Positions 11,031 to 26,564 of a DNA stretch of 64,000 bases are shown here, one piece after another. Under the pieces are notes generated by a model. The model was not told where the DNA came from, searched no databases, and saw only the letters and a program-made list of their open reading frames with translations. The position numbers and the translations under genes were made by a program. Origin of the DNA: Hyaloperonospora brassicae (taxonomy: Eukaryota > Oomycota > Peronosporomycetes > Peronosporales > Peronosporaceae); contig CANTFL010000037.1 in the NCBI GenBank assembly GCA_947650285.1, positions 62,001-126,000 on the forward strand, read 5' to 3'. The stretch's first letter is position 1; the number at the start of each line of letters is the position of its first letter.

Positions 11031-14000
11031 CTATGGCTCAGGGTCGATATTTCCTCTGCACGTACAGGTACGTGTACTTTAAAAGTGCAAACCGTTGTAC
11101 TGTGACGCTACATGGAGTGATCAGATACTTGGTAAGAAGTGTGCCCCATTATAGAGTTGCTCTTGAAGAACGCTCGGCATCCAATATTGTTGCCAGACTA
11201 CATTATGACTTAGTCAAGTACCATCGAAAACGTCAGCATCCTGCATCAAATAAACCTGTCAAGTCACAAATTCTGGATTTTGAAGTCTCGTCCCTAGCAT
11301 TCGTACTTAGCTCTCTGTTGTTCAGTCCTGTTCGTTCTATATCGAGGAATCTTATCCCGTAGAGCCGTGGAGGCTCAAGATAAGATGCAGATCCACATAA
11401 GAAAGTGACAGACAATCGGAAAATCATGTATCCTATTTACATATCATACATGTGACTGATGATAAATAGTGGTTCCCGCCGGTTATTTACGAATATGGAT
11501 ACCGTAGGTTCCGATCGTATTGAATTCAATACTGGTAAAGGACACGAATCTTTTCTATTACAGTCAAGGCGAATTTAAGGTTTATCTAGCCTGTCGCATA
11601 TCCAAGGGTTGCTGCTCCAGCCAAAGTTCTAACAGGATGAATAGATAACTGCTCAAATATCAATAGGATAGAATGCACCATAAAATGAGCAACGCAAATT
11701 CAACACTAACGTACACTTGACGTTGGACCACACACTTGCTCAGGATCACGTGAAAATATCCATATAGTTACCAGATTGCATTGCAACTGCTCTTTCTTCA
11801 TGAAAGGAAAAAGCATTTGCCGCGGTTCGGTGGTGTCGAACATTCTTTTTAGTTTCAAAGTACCATTCATGCTAGATTGTAAGTTTGTAGCTCGCAACTA
11901 CCTTATTGACAGATTTGGACATGTCTTTAACAAGAGCTTAATAACTCGATATCGTCGCATTGAGGCTGGATATGCTACGAATGAAGCGAAATAAAGAAAA
12001 TTATATTGATTGAAATGTAAGGTGTGTACTGAGAGGATTGAGGTAGCTACGCTTGTGCGCATATGTATTTCACTAAAATTAGCAAATAGCATCTATCTTT
12101 ATAGCACGTAAGATTCAAATGAGTGATCAAGACCAAGGACAATAATATTAGTATAAAGTCGATTGTAGCTTTCATAGCACTCAATTTTCATCGCGCGCTC
12201 TGTTGGCGTGATTTTCGCTTTGTGCGGACGTAGGCATCGATATGACCTACTGTAATACAACCACATCGTTTCGACCGCCAATTCAGTATAATTCCCAATT
12301 TTGTCGATTTTGCTTTACGAATGCCTCATGCTGCTTACGACGTATCCGAAACATCGTTTTGGCATTCTATACTATCTAATTCAACACTGCTCTACCTCGT
12401 CTCATCTGATCTTAACAATACGTCCGAAACGCTAGCTACATGTATCGAAAGCTTGATACCACATGATATGAAAAAATAGATGAACTTTACGTGGCGTCAT
12501 GTAAGAACGATAAACAACATTGTCAGGTTACACGCATATGGTCCGGACATTGCAGAATGACTGTCGACGGCCAAAGATGATGATGTCCCAGGTTACTGAT
12601 GTAAAGACGATTAAAGAATATTTACGTGGAAGGATATAAACGATCTTTAGTATGCGTATATTCGAGCATTAGTATCCTTGTTTGTTCCTCCTTATGATAA
12701 ACAAAGGGTTAACATCTAATTTCTCACCTTATAGTGCATTTTATATTTCGTAATTGCCGATCGCAATTATACTTATAATAATCTCGTATTCATTATAAAT
12801 TAAGCACGAAGATCTCATCTGCGTAGGGAAACTAACAAACACATTTTTACTAATCAATTTGCTGTATTTGTCTATGTCATTCAGCTCAAAAGTATATAAA
12901 AATAGTACGCTCTACCCGCTATAGGGCTGCGATTTCTACCTACTTGGTAGCATACCTATAGATACTAATGCCAATATAATAGGATGATTCGATTACCTTA
13001 CTAACCCTATAAGATGCGCAATCTTCAGCGTAAGCAAAAAGAAAAGTATTTACAACATTATGCCGTTTTTAATGTCGAATCGACCCGTCTTTAGAAGAAG
13101 AAAAATACGTCGATCTGCTAAGCGCACCCTTTGCCGGCAGCCGCAAGATCGCAATTATATAACAAAGTGACATACGCGACAGCATCGTGTGTTGGAAGTG
13201 GACGTTGTGTGTAAGGATTTAAGAAGTAAAATGTCTTATATTCAGTGTTAAAATCTTTTCATGACACTACAAAATGTGGGATCCGGCACTAGTACTTGAA
13301 CAGATCAAGCTGCAAATGACGCTAGTTTAGTTCTTATATTATAATATGTTCGTCCAACTTGTCGTCCGTTATTTATTGTCCCCCATGTCCCGATATCGAC
13401 TTACACCTCTTGATATTCCAATGCCTAATATTCATAACGAGGCGTCAATGGATATTATACATTTTTATGATCTTATGTCGTGACGTGAAGGACGAGGAGA
13501 TACGGGCATCACGAGGAACCATCATCTGATAATAGACGCCATGTGCAACTCGATCTAGTCAAATATACAGTGCCTTATAAATGCGTGCAGTAGTGTTGAT
13601 ATTTAATGTTCTCGCTTGATGTATTCGAGTCTCTTCCTACATACTTTGCACACGTACATCAACGACAACGCCTAGCATTTTATAAGCCCAGCGAAACGCG
13701 TTGGTGGAGCAGCTCAAGCGCTACAACGCTGTGGTAATCAGGTCACAACCAGCATTCGTCATTTTGACGAATAAGCCTGCAGTGTTTGCGGCGATATTGG
13801 ACAAATGCTCGTACTGCTTGGTGTCTCTTTCCTCTTAGGCTGGATAAGTCGACCGTCAACACAAGAATACTGCGGTGTCGAGCATTTATATTTTGTTTTT
13901 TATGTGAAGGGCAGACAATGATATACCACAAGTTACACCAGGTGTTGAACCATACTCCGGCCATTAAATGCTCGACAAATTGCGCGCCGGTCACCTACTT

Positions 14001-17000
14001 TGGTCCTCTACGACTATCATTTGCTGTGGATCGCATGGTTGACGCGCCGGCTCAGGTATATTGCAACCTTTGAGATAATTCGGTGATCTAAGCCTAAAAT
14101 TTATATTAAAGGTGTCCGTGCGGGACAAAATCCAGGTTTGCACATACCACTTAATGTATTTTATCAGTTTCCACAGCCGCGCAAAGACGTATCAGATGGT
14201 CGGCAAAGCGAAAATTGACTCTGCAAACCTTTGATAGAAGAACCGGTACCATAGAATTGGCAATTAGATTGTCGAATGGTGGAGGTACTATCAATACAAG
14301 TGGGTTTTATGAATGCGCATGCGGTTTCGTGCGACTAGAAGATGTCAAGGTTGATGCTCCTGAAAATACCTGTCATCAAAAAAAGACGGCCCATCACATC
14401 GAATTCCAATTTATGCGATGCAAATTTTTCTCCCGACCTTTGCGATTAAGACCACGCCTATTTAAAGCATGAAACTTTATACGTCACCATAAACATCACA
14501 CATAATTACACGCCCAGCTTTCCATATCTGACATCAGTCAATCATGCCTGCAGTGGTGCTACTAGCCTCGTCTTGGTAAACATCGTTCAATACGCAGACA
14601 CGTATGGAGAAAAAAGGCGTTGTCAAGGTCGGATGTACATCGCGTCGAGCATCTGCGTCAGGCCAAAGAGCTGGCACGAGCGTCACAATTGAACAAGGTC
14701 GACAATTGTGCAAAGAATTTGAGACGTGACGTGGTAAACTTGTTTGGACAACGATAAGAACCAAAAGACAATGTAAGGATCAGAATAGCCAATGGAGAAG
14801 ACGAACCGTGTGAACGATACAAGGCAAACAATCGAGCACATCAAGTCAATATGACCATTATTGAATAGCAAGAAGAGCAAGTCTCTACTTAAAAGTATAG
14901 TTTCATAGACGGGGCCAATGCACGACTTCGTACCAGCTTTCGGATCTTTTCAGATGTATGATTAGACAATTCGGGTGAGCGACTTTAGTCGGATCAGTAT
15001 TTTTACTGATTGCCAAAACCAAACAAATTGACTGCAGCGACCAAGTAGCCGCTGCTTTTCATCAAACCAGCAAATGTTCGTTTAATAAACGTCGCGCTCG
15101 GTGTCAAAAGCTCCGTGAGACCCCTCGATGTGCAGTACTACATAAACCTCGAGCATAACATCACCTTGTATAGGTATTTCGAGACAAAGGGGTGTTGCTG
15201 GAATATCAAGAAAGAGGAGCGCATAAACCGGTGGACATAGGGGCATACCAATTACACATGTCGATATGTACAAAAAACGTTTGGTCGCTGCTATAAAGGT
15301 TTTCAAGGTTAAGCTTTTCCGTTTCGACGGACGAAGATGATTGCCGTGTTTTTACGCTAGAATGTGAATCCAATTCGGACGATCAGTGATCCATTTTAAT
15401 GCATTTTATCGACGCATAGGTCATTTGTGCGTTTGTAAGAATATCAATATGGTTCAGGACACATTTTCAGTCATCATACTTTCTGCAATGAAGCTTATAA
15501 ATTGTCTAGACTGCTCCAAAAAAACTAGTTAAACACGTCCAGTTCAAGAATGAAGATGAGTCGGACTCACCAATTCAGGTGGTTCGTTAAATAACAGATT
15601 CAAAACTTAATTTTACGGTGACGCCGACCGGTTGGTTCAACGATCCGATATCATGTCAACATCATATACCATCGTATAAATTATCAATGCTTATGGAAGT
15701 TACATATAAATATGAATTTGACATGTATTCTAGGGACTTCCTGCTGCGTTTGATCGTTAGTTTCATGGCAAATACATGAAATGCGCACCACGATAACGTC
15801 AAATACAAGACTCATAATGTCTTTTAAAGGAAGTAGTTGTCGTACTTCACATGTTCAAGGCACAAAATTAAGCATTTAAAAGCATGTAGGAATGGATGCA
15901 CCACATTGTCATGAATATGTGACGAATAATAACCTTTGCCAAAACTCTGAAATCAAAAATGAGGAAAGAAGACATGGAGATTGTGAAGTAGATCCTTGAT
16001 AGGAGCTGATTTTAATCTCGTACCGGTATTTTCTGCGACTAGTACACAAATCCGCTTGACTATGACATTCCTTATATATCGCCGATACATTATCAATTTT
16101 GGCTTGGACAACTGAGTTATCGACAAACTTAAATTGTGAGGTGCTATCATCTATAGTGTATAAGCACCTATACTGAACCAGTCGTTTAGTCATACATACG
16201 ATGCTTCAATAATTTCCTGGAAGACGTTTCTTAGGTAGTTCGCAGAATGTTCTCTCAGTGGTTGTTACGTGGAAAACTTGGTTTTAAAGTACATATAGAT
16301 ATCAAATTTGATATAAGATAAATGATAGCGCTACTATAGCCAGGCCATTAACTATGTTTCTCTAATCGATTTGATGTGACCTTGTTATAGCGTCGGAGCA
16401 ATACGCCTCTTAATACGTATGCGGTACCCACTATATATGCATATATGTCCCATCACACTCGACTCATTCGAGCAAATACCCTCTAGCACTGACTGTGTGC
16501 TAACACCGTTGCCAGAAGCTTGCGCCACAAAGTAAAAACTAATTACACCAGAGTCTTTGTACACTCGTATTACCAAACTGACCACGATTGAGCCCGTTGC
16601 AGCACTAAATAGTAGATACTATACAGGCTTGTGAACGCTCCGTGACAACCATCAGGTGGCCAAATGATTCACGAGGGGTAGGAAGCTACACGGATCGATG
16701 CTGACACATTTTTATGGCTTGTACCGTATGAGCCATAGACTCAGGATGACATGAAGTTTATTGACCAGATCCAGTACGACAAATTCATCATCCTACCGTT
16801 CTTTTTACATGAAGTGATTTCCTAGTTCACAATATATCAATGTTATGTATGCGCCTAAATCAAGGCATGGAATCTTCCATTGAAGCGGTATCGCATTCAG
16901 AGCATTTATTATATCGATCCTATAAGATGGAGTTGATTGAACTTGTGAAGGCTCACGATCAACTGGGCTCAAAGTGACATGCCTTTGTCATTTCGATATT

Positions 17001-19591
17001 CGAGACGATAAGGCACATTTCATCACCACGGGTCGCGACGATCATAGACAGTGCGTGTAAAGCCACCTTCGTCAAGATAATTGCGAGCTATCTTCATCTT
17101 TCCAGTATCAGAGCTATATTAGCCTATTTTAGAAAACGGCTTGGAAATTTTTTTTACGACTTACGAAGTCAACTGGATAAAGAGAGAGATTTTTTAGGTA
17201 TATTCGGACACGCGTACGACCCACTATATCCAGCTTTGTTAACCACTCTCCGTCGATGTATAATCGTACCGCCCATGCGCGGTTATCGATCCGCGTACCT
17301 CTCAGTCCCGGTGTCATTACCTTTGCACTCGGCCACCGGGGTCGGTGGTCAACTAGACCAAGAACGATGACTCTGATGGTCAAATAACGCCTTCTTTAGG
17401 CACGTTGACTTCATAATAAATTTCCAAATTGGTGATTATAATCTCGTCGAAAGGGTGATGATTTGTAATTTGAGTGATTGTATGTAAGGTTTGTCTTCCT
17501 TCTCGATTATACCAAAATAACGTTTTTCTGAGTGGCTGAACCCTTTCTGATCCAAACAAGTGTACATAGTAAAAATCTGATTCAGATCAAACCACACGGT
17601 CTACGTACATATACACCATTCCAGTATTCACCCAATTAAACACCTTTGTTGCATCCTCCACCAGACTGACGTTACGTCAGATTGGCACTTTTCTAATTCT
17701 CGATTGATACCTTGAAGAGAAACAAAGCGTACCCTCACAATCTTGCTATTTTCTTATACTAGATACGAGAACAGCTGTGAGAAAATCCCAACCGTTTTCA
17801 TAGAAAGAATTAGACTCAAAACACCAGCACAAACTTATCTGAGCACAAATACGTGGGTGTCGTATAGACGGATATCAACCTTGATAGAAACCATGAAAAT
17901 CCTTAAATCCTGGGCATAGTCTTTTAGACCATATTAATATGAAGAAGTGATAAGAAGTGTTATTGCACGAGGCATGATGGATGAGGCGGCGTAAATACGC
18001 GCCAAAACGGTATATTCTGTGACTATCATGCAAAAAAGTGTCAACTGACGTATCACATGTTAATGCATTTCACATAGATCGTTTGGTAAGTAAAGATACG
18101 GCCAACAATGCACGCTGATGCTCTAAGCGGAGCATGATTTTACCAGAAACTTCGACGGAAAAGGATATCACTTTAAGCGTGAAACCCTCGGACACTAGTT
18201 GAAAGATAACAAAGAAATACAAGCTTATCGAAAATGTTTGCTTGTCAATGTCAAACAACTGAAAAGAGGGTACAAGCTCTTAAATGCCGTATATAAGAGC
18301 TCGATGGATACGACTAGATTGAGAACTCTCTAAACCTATTGACAACTGACTAAACACTTTACTTTTAATATGCATGTTCTTGGTACGGCAAGTACAAAGT
18401 ACACTTGGTACTTTGTCGTTGTGTGACGGCTCAATATGAAGACGAATGCTTACCGATACAAGGCGACGAGGTGCGAAGAGTATAAATGCCGTGTCTAATA
18501 AGCGCACCTACCGCAGCAGGCAACCAAATCTGTCTCGAAAAGAAATGCGGCAACATCGAATATTTGCATATCGAGATAGCGCATATTCTGGAACGATGAT
18601 ATTATCTTGCAGTTATTGATGATGTACTGCGCAAAGGCGAAGAGCATGATGATAATGAATTATTACGGATGCTACCAAATACATCCCTAATTGTAATGGT
18701 ATCTTATGTGTTGATCTGAATCTAAATGTCTGCTTGTTGTAACGATGTATGCAGTGTAACTGTTTGCGGTAGAGAATGTGACCACACGAGTGTAGTAACT
18801 TGTTTAGATTAAGCTTTTGTGCAACATCATGATATCCTCCTCATCGGTGGTGTGAAAAAAGTCGACACGTAACGTAACAACCTTAAGGCACCCAACAAGA
18901 TGCAAAAGGCAGAGTATTTTTAGCTTCATTATCGCATTATTCGCTATCGATTGCTTGTATCAAGAGGACTCATTAAATAAAAGGCGCAAATATCAGACTT
19001 AATATGATATGCTTTTCATCTTCCTTGGTACGCCAATATAAAGCTTGACTTTCAGCACCTCTGGCCGTCGATGGTGTCTTAAATGAATCACTTGAGCCTA
19101 TCTGTCACCGTCTATTGCAATCAACTTACTTTGAAGGATAGATTTGAACAATCTATTGAATCTCGGTGCAGACAATACCTTTGTGTGTGTATGTACGAAA
19201 GCATTGTTGCGTTCCTTTTCTATTTTCAAATTTTTATACCTATAGGAACCGCACTAGCAAACTCAATGCGCATATCAATATATCTGGCCTCAGCTGATGA
19301 TAGCCCTCCGCTAGGCTGCTTCATACGTTTCAACATCCTTTTTAGAAAAACGGAGTATTCAAATTTCGGATTCGATTCTTTCACCTTTCGCATACGCCAA
19401 GGCTTTTTCGGGCCATTAACGGTGTAGATGTATGATCAATTTTATGGTTAAAAGCGATAATCAGCCCCAATTCTTACACCTTCAACTTACCGGCCATTCT
19501 TTCATCGCAAATTGACGATTATAGACATATTTTATCACTATTTTTATTTTACTATATTGCAACACTGTGTCCAATCACTTACAAAATGTTC

Positions 19592-19613
19592 ATATATATA
19601 TATATATATATAT
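19592..19613. repeat. (AT)n microsatellite
   Basis: An alternating AT run of 22 bp in the gene-poor region. Likely length-variable between isolates. Confidence 0.85.
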
Positions 19614-19660
19614 CAACGATAAAAAGGGGCTGTGTTTCGTACTTTTGTACTTGGTGAAGT

Positions 19661-19760
19661 CAGCCAACGGTTTTCTACTGTGGTCTGATATGCATTCCTT
19701 GACGGCCGGCGGCAGCCAGCCGACGGTTTCCCACTGTGGTCTGATATGTATTTCTTGACG
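19661..19760 (+). repeat. Two-copy tandem duplication, 56-bp period
   Basis: CAGCCAACGGTTTTCTACTG at 19661 and CAGCCGACGGTTTCCCACTG at 19717 start two similar copies. Both continue with GTGGTCTGATATG and a TTCTTGACGG-like end. The copies differ at several positions, so the duplication is not recent. Confidence 0.75.
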
Positions 19761-22700
19761 GTCTCGTTTAACGCACATTAAAAATGGAGTGGTGCAGCGT
19801 TAAATTTATATTGAGCTCCTCAACAATTACTGGCAGCATTTTACTGCCACATTTTCACCTCCCTTATAAAGTAGTTGATACTCGATAAGATCAGGACCTT
19901 TTATGACTTTCCAGTCTTAGGCCATATGCACCGATATACCATATCCCGCTATAGATCATATTTTTGATCATGCTTATCACTCTACGAATTGACCAATGAA
20001 AATCCATCGTCTTCCTTATGTTGGAAATTGCGTTCCTAAACACCTATGAGCACTATTTGATCGTCTCGTTCGATGAGAATTGGTTGTATAATGTATACGC
20101 CTCGAACCAGGAACCAGGATTTATTGTTCCTACAATCAAATGGTCATACACGTAAAGTCCAACAGGTACACAACAATTGTATACATAATTATAGAAAATA
20201 GGCACATTTGGTGGAGTGTTGATCGCAAAATCTTTGCGATATTGACATTGCTGTTGATGATGCAACAGGATGTCGGGAAGAAACTTATGTACGTATGTAA
20301 TTGATCAAGCAACAATTGTGTATCCTCTGTGCCTGTCTGTAAATTAATCTGTATATATATTCACTCCAGCCGATCTGGACCTTAAATATTTTTTGAGATA
20401 GGTATGGAGTCGATTGAGCGGAAAACCATTGTTCGATTTCGATTCCCGTATCGTAATCCGCGCAAAATTATCGTGATATGTCATCTATCGTCCTGTCCAA
20501 TATCCACAATGTAGACACCTGATCTACTTGCCTTCTGAAAATTATATCCCTCTCGCGATCGTTTATCTTGACCAACTCGAAGTTTACTGCGTTCTATAGC
20601 TTTTGGGTTCTACCTTGATAGTTCTTGCCACATCTGGACAAGAAGCATGGTAATATCATAGTGGTAAATGCAAGTATATCCCTCTTAACCATCGGGAGAC
20701 CAAAGTTACCCTGACTGGGAGTGAGGTTGAAAAGTGATCAGTAAAATAATTTCAAATCAACTGAAAGTCAAATCCCAAAAAACAGTACCGACTGTTACGC
20801 GTCGTGGTTCAACGCCAGTTGTCACCGTGTATACGGAGTCCACCATATACATGTTTTTTCCACATATATTATGTAGTCCACATCAGCGTAGACACATATA
20901 TCGCAATTGGCTGGTTTGAGCTAAGTTGATCGATACCGAGTTGCTCGAAATCGAAAATATATATTTTGCGCTGAACTAATAAGGGTATTTCACGCGGGTA
21001 GCACGATCGCCGTCTTCTCGTCATCGCCAGTGTCCTTCTCGATTACATGATTTTTTGACATCGTGATATTGTCGAATAGTAGGTTATGCATTAATTGAGC
21101 CTAGTGCAATCAACATTTAAAACCATAATGACTTCATTTATACGTAGATCGCGGTTGAAAGGCAACGATCGGAATTTCTAGATAGCCGATCGAAACATAC
21201 TCAATAGCCGATCGGAGATAATTCGCCTTTTCCATGATTGATGCGATGTGATATAACACAGATCGTCTTATTACACCGATTTCTTCTTTTACATCCCTCT
21301 ATCGTGAGATGTGTATGGATTTGTTTCAGACTTCACCAAGCTATATCATTTTACCACCAAGACGAAATAATCAATCCACATTCTCATTATTTTTTCTGAT
21401 AGCTTGCTACACACAAGGGTCTGTGATACTATGTTTAAGTTAGTATAAACAACATTTTGGTATAGCAAAGTATGGCAGCGCATTCTTGCTTGTATAAATC
21501 CGTAGAGATAATTAGCTTCTGTGTACCCTCATTTACTGTATACATAATTTTCAGTGCCTCCTGTTACCTGCATTCCCAAAAAATTTATAACTCAAATGGC
21601 GAGCTTCTATTCCTCGTCCATTTAAAAAGAGGGAGAATCATCTCCGTGATTCGCAGGCAACTCCCACATTCTATCTTCTTGCTAGACAACTCAATGAATA
21701 CCGCAAAATTTCAAGGATATAATTCAATCTTATGTATTGCTGCTATCCATGTGCGACCAAGCCTGCTTTAATGACCGTGTCACCTTCTTCTTGTCCGATG
21801 TAAATCTCATCCTAAAATCACAAGCCAATTCTTCTGGGGCTTTTGAAATGTCCGATCCTATTTTCCACACAGCGTGCCATTCTTTCGAAGAGTTTTCATC
21901 TACTCTTATTTATGGCTGCTATGCGTGTCCTCAGTAAGTGTCTTTTCAAAGTGAGGAGAAAACATGTACAACTTCATATTTATTGAATAAACGCTAAATT
22001 CCTTGTCCATAACTCGAACACTTTGTTATGTAACCTGGCTATTTATCATAAATTGTGCTCGAAATGTTGTTCTTAGGTTTCTTGTAATTTCTCGTACAAC
22101 TCGACCTCTCCTCCGTTACTTTCATTTATATGTAACCCTCCTAGTACTAATCGATTAACTCCATCCTTCATGAGAAAACGTTTTTTGAAAATGCCCCTCA
22201 CATGATAAAAAGCACTTACCACTTCAATTTTGAAAGGTTAGCACGAGTATCTTTTCTTTTCTCATGCAATTCCAATAAAATTTTCATGCTACCCTCATTT
22301 GGACAAAACTTCGTAGTTGCTAGGATCTATATATACTTTGCGTGATGAATTGATGTAGCCATCTCATCAAAGGACAGGTTATGACTCGTGAGCGTCTGTA
22401 TTGAGAATATTATCTCTATTTGATTGTTCACGACTGTATTTGTGTTTGTGCATCATATTTGACTACATCACCTTAGAAGTAAGCACCAAATTACAAACAC
22501 AAAGTCGCTACCGATCCATGTTCATGATGGTCTGACTCATGTGCTCAGATTTTCTATTGCTGGCATAAATCTGTATTTACTTCTTTGTATCGATACTCTC
22601 GTCTTCTAAAAGAACAGATTTCAGTTATGGTACTCTACTAGAAATTTCGTAAGATTGATGTGCCCGACAACAAAATGTCTTCCTGATGAATACCAGGAAG

Positions 22701-25700
22701 TGTTTAAACTTCTTTGCCGTTGCATCGTTTGTGTGGGCTTGCAATACATAGAAATAACTGCTTTGTGATCGATAAAGCTGTTCGTGTAACGATTTTCGAG
22801 ACGGACCCACAGAAATTTAATTGAACCTTGGTTTCAAATATAGATGGTAATATTAAATAATTAAACAGATGGGTGGGTGGCGTCCAGTGTCTATAAATGA
22901 CGGCATGTTCTTGGTTTATTTCCTTGCGCACAATTCAGCCCAGTAACTCGACGCGTGTCCGTACACAAGATGTCGAAGGACGGCGAGCCAACTATTTAAT
23001 AGAGTGTGGGTTAGGTGCCCTAAGCCTTTGTAAATACCCCACAAGACTTGCCTTTTGAACAATATCGAACAATCGAAAATTAGCTCTCGCATCCAAAGTT
23101 ACCATAATAGATCCATTGGTCTCCATAATAATTTATTTTACAAACTTGATACAACACCACCCAAAAATGAGCAACCAAATTAGCATCAGATGGCACATCT
23201 TCAGTAAACTTCATTGTTATTACCCGTTGAGTTTCTTTGTGACCAAGTTTGTTGCCTTTTGTCCAAAGTTCCATGCGTCATCAATAATCTAGACACCTTC
23301 AGCAAAGTATACTTCCATTTGAGTTAACGCACGTTTGACTTTACAAGCGTTAACCGACGATCCACCGTGACATTCACACTTGATTTATGGATGTGTCATC
23401 AGTCTCGTGACAAGTTCCTTGACACGGCTCAACATGGTCAAGCGTCGAATCATCTCTTTCCGGATGTCTGCAAAATAAAATAATTAAGATTATAATATAT
23501 CGTCACGTCCACGTCACGCTTCGTTAAATGGCCAGCGGCCAGTTCGGTTGAAATCGTTGCGGTAGCTTGCGCCTCAGATAAAATCCCTGTAAATTATGGA
23601 TCTCCCCACGGTACGTTGAAAAAGCACTTACCCTTTCACTCTAGCGGCTGTCGGTCCGATTTTTTTTGGGACCAAAGCAAAGTCTTGAAACAATGTTCGA
23701 CAAGCAACGCTCTATAGTGCCACCCGATAATCCCGACACTGAGTATACAGCCTCTTGGCAGGAATGACGCTTCGAAAAGAACCCCTCAGAAGCGCACTTC
23801 TTTTTGCTGCGGAGGGACTTGTATGTGTAAGGGTGGAAAGTTCTGTGTGGCATACTGGAAATGAGTAATGACACGCCCGTATCGTCGCACAATAACCCAC
23901 GTATCCACTAGCATGCACCCCAAATGTCTACCCAACCGGAGAGTGATGTGTAGGCTAAGCTAGATCGGACGGTGGCTGGTCATATCGGCACAATTCCTTC
24001 CGCCATTTCTACGGTACAGCCCTTCAATTTCTCGTCCAAGGGTCCTTGACTCCCGGTATGAAATATATACGCTTTAGCAAATGATGCAGGCTATTCTTCC
24101 TACACCAAGTAATTGAATATGTTTGATCAACCTTAAGCAGCATAATAGCCCGCACTCCGTCAGATTTGTACTTCGCAATATTCTATAGAGCTTAATTCTA
24201 CACCATTTTCACAACCTTCGTGGATGGCCGTCAGCTAACGTAATGGTCTCGACAACTTGTTTTATTATCCTTCCATTCTCGAATGAGTTATATCGCCTGA
24301 GCCAGCGCAGTACCTGTCTTGAGCGCTTCCAGCCTCTTTCGACTACATGCGGTGAAGTGCCAGTTTCCTTTACCTCATCACATCCTTGTCTGTCGTGCTA
24401 CCAGTCTACAGTGCCAACGAGATATTCTCCAAAAAAATCCCGCGTAACGTCATCTGCCCATTCAAAACCACAAGGTAATTGTGACAATAAAAACTGTTGC
24501 TCATATCTTCGACTCTAGTCCAAAGCAAAACAGAAATAAGCCCTTCGTTTTTACATCCGTCAAACGTCCGTATACCAAGATTCCTCTACCTTGCATCAGG
24601 GTGACTCACTTGCAACCAGTGTCCCTTATATTGCTCGTGTAAATTTTGGCCTCAGTCGTGCGAGTGTTCATGCCCCCGATCATGAGGAAATATCAGGAGC
24701 TCCATCTATTGGAGCAACCTAAAAATATAAATCATTTTCGGTCCGCCATACCCAGGTATGTCCAAGGCCAAGTATATCTGCTCTCTCGCCACCCTCCTCA
24801 GAGGTGACAACTGGCCTGACCGTCCATATGTTTACAAGGCTGATATTGTTCTTTCCACTATCCTCGTTTTGAAATATGCAATGAGAGACGGATACAACAT
24901 GGTGACAGGATACCATCAGACCACCGCAAAAGTTCATTTCCCACAAATAGCTGCAGTAAACGTCTTAGTTTGTAGCAACAATATTCCTGCAATTATTTGA
25001 AACCAGTATAAAATTATATATTTTTTGTATAGGTGTATCATGATTGTGTGTATGCCATACATCTTAGCATATCTATTTCCACTCATTTATCTACATTGTT
25101 TTGTATCGTAACGAAAGCGTAACGTTCGATTTCATACTCGTCTTTATCATGAGTATTAGTGTTATTGTTATCATCGTGTATTATTTGTGTTTATATCGCG
25201 TGATGCAACCTTTTAATTCGTCTTCTGGTGTTTTTGTGGTTCTTGTCGATATTTTGTGCTTTCCTTCTTTATCATCTTGCGTGCATACATCTTACTTGAT
25301 ACGTGCCGCATAATATAATCTCATCCCTCAGATTGGTTGCGTAATGATAGACACGCACGATCAGAAGTGCGTAGAAAGCCCTTGACATGTGTTCATGCGG
25401 TAAATGCTAATTTGTAAAAAACGAAAGACACTGACTTGATCAGTCCCTTGCATCATAAATCTTGGGGAATGGACAGAAATGCATCAGGAAGTTTATATGT
25501 ATATAATTCAAGTCGGTTTTTTGTTGCTTCTTTTTGTGTTGTGGTGCGTTTCTATGATGTAATAACCTAGCACAATATTACCATTTTCCCTGTGCTTACC
25601 ATCCATCCAGCTTTGCGCAAATATGATTAAATATGAGCTTGACTGTCTTAAACTCAGCCGGCACACTTAGGTATCCGAGCGACTTGGAAGTGTCCTGCTC

Positions 25701-26186
25701 AGCGAAAGCCTTCACATCACAGGCTGCTTGCTAAACCGATAATTTAAGGCAAGTATCGCGTGTCCTTAGTATTGCATGCCTCGCGACAGGCGAATTCATG
25801 TGCTTCGCAAATACGGCTGGCTAGTGCTGGCTAGTGCGAGGCGTAATTGTGCCACGCCAGAGACAAATCCATATGTTCCGATAGTAATTAGCAAGCACCC
25901 TGTGATGCAAAGACGGTTACTGAATCGAGCAGTAAAATGTCTCGCGATAATTTAGTGCACCAGCTGAACCTCACACTACTAGATAAGAAGGATAGTCTAA
26001 GTTTGTCCGTAAAATGGTGGACATCTGTCCATGCGGTCTACGTATGATAACAAAATTGGACCACATCTATTCATGCGGTATTTCTTATATTTCGGTTGCA
26101 AATATCGCGTGAATCACCTCAGTCTCGTTGTTTGAGAAGCGTCTCTGCCAGCAAGCAAATTCAGTTAGGTTGCTATTGTGCAATAT

Positions 26187-26318
26187 GACGATTACTGGGG
26201 TGCGACGTTGAGATTAATACTGCGAGACAGGACGATTACTATGGTGCGACTTTGCGATTACTAATGCGTGACAGGACGATTTTATAATGTGCGACAAGAT
26301 GAATTGTAATGCTCAGGT
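26187..26318 (+). repeat. Three-copy tandem repeat, 44-bp period
   Basis: Copies start at 26187, 26231 and 26275 with GACGATTACT, GACGATTACT and GACGATTTTA. Each continues with a GTGCGAC core, and the first two end in a GAGACAG or GTGACAG. The third copy is the most diverged. The array lies about 250 bp upstream of the cysteine-rich secreted protein relic, where it could be part of its old promoter. Confidence 0.7.
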
Positions 26319-26564
26319 AGACGGTAGGTTGTCGACTCGGGAAATTAGCTGGCTTAGAGGAAGCAGAAGAGATTGCGAACGACGGACCTACATATGTTCA
26401 CTTTGCTTTTTACAATCGAGTGTCCAGGCGTCTTTTCTTCTCGTCGTTCCAGTCCAAGTCAGTTGCTCGTGCGGCGGTTGTCATCACAAGCATCGCCTCT
26501 ATTGTTGTCATTCCGCATTCTGCCAGAACAAGGTCACTGCAGTCGACCCCAACGTCCGCTCAAG

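Larger units (their letters stand above)
11031..26186. other. Long gene-poor, AT-rich stretch
   Basis: About 15 kb with no supported gene. The longest open frames are near 110 codons, occur on both strands, and have no recognisable motif. Simple and tandem repeats within it are listed separately. Its composition differs from the GC-richer gene islands on either side, which suggests old, heavily mutated transposon sequence, but I could not assign families. Confidence 0.5.

Noticed and set aside
20805..20820. GGTTCAACGCC resembling a tRNA B box
   Set aside because: No matching A box, acceptor stem or cloverleaf around it.
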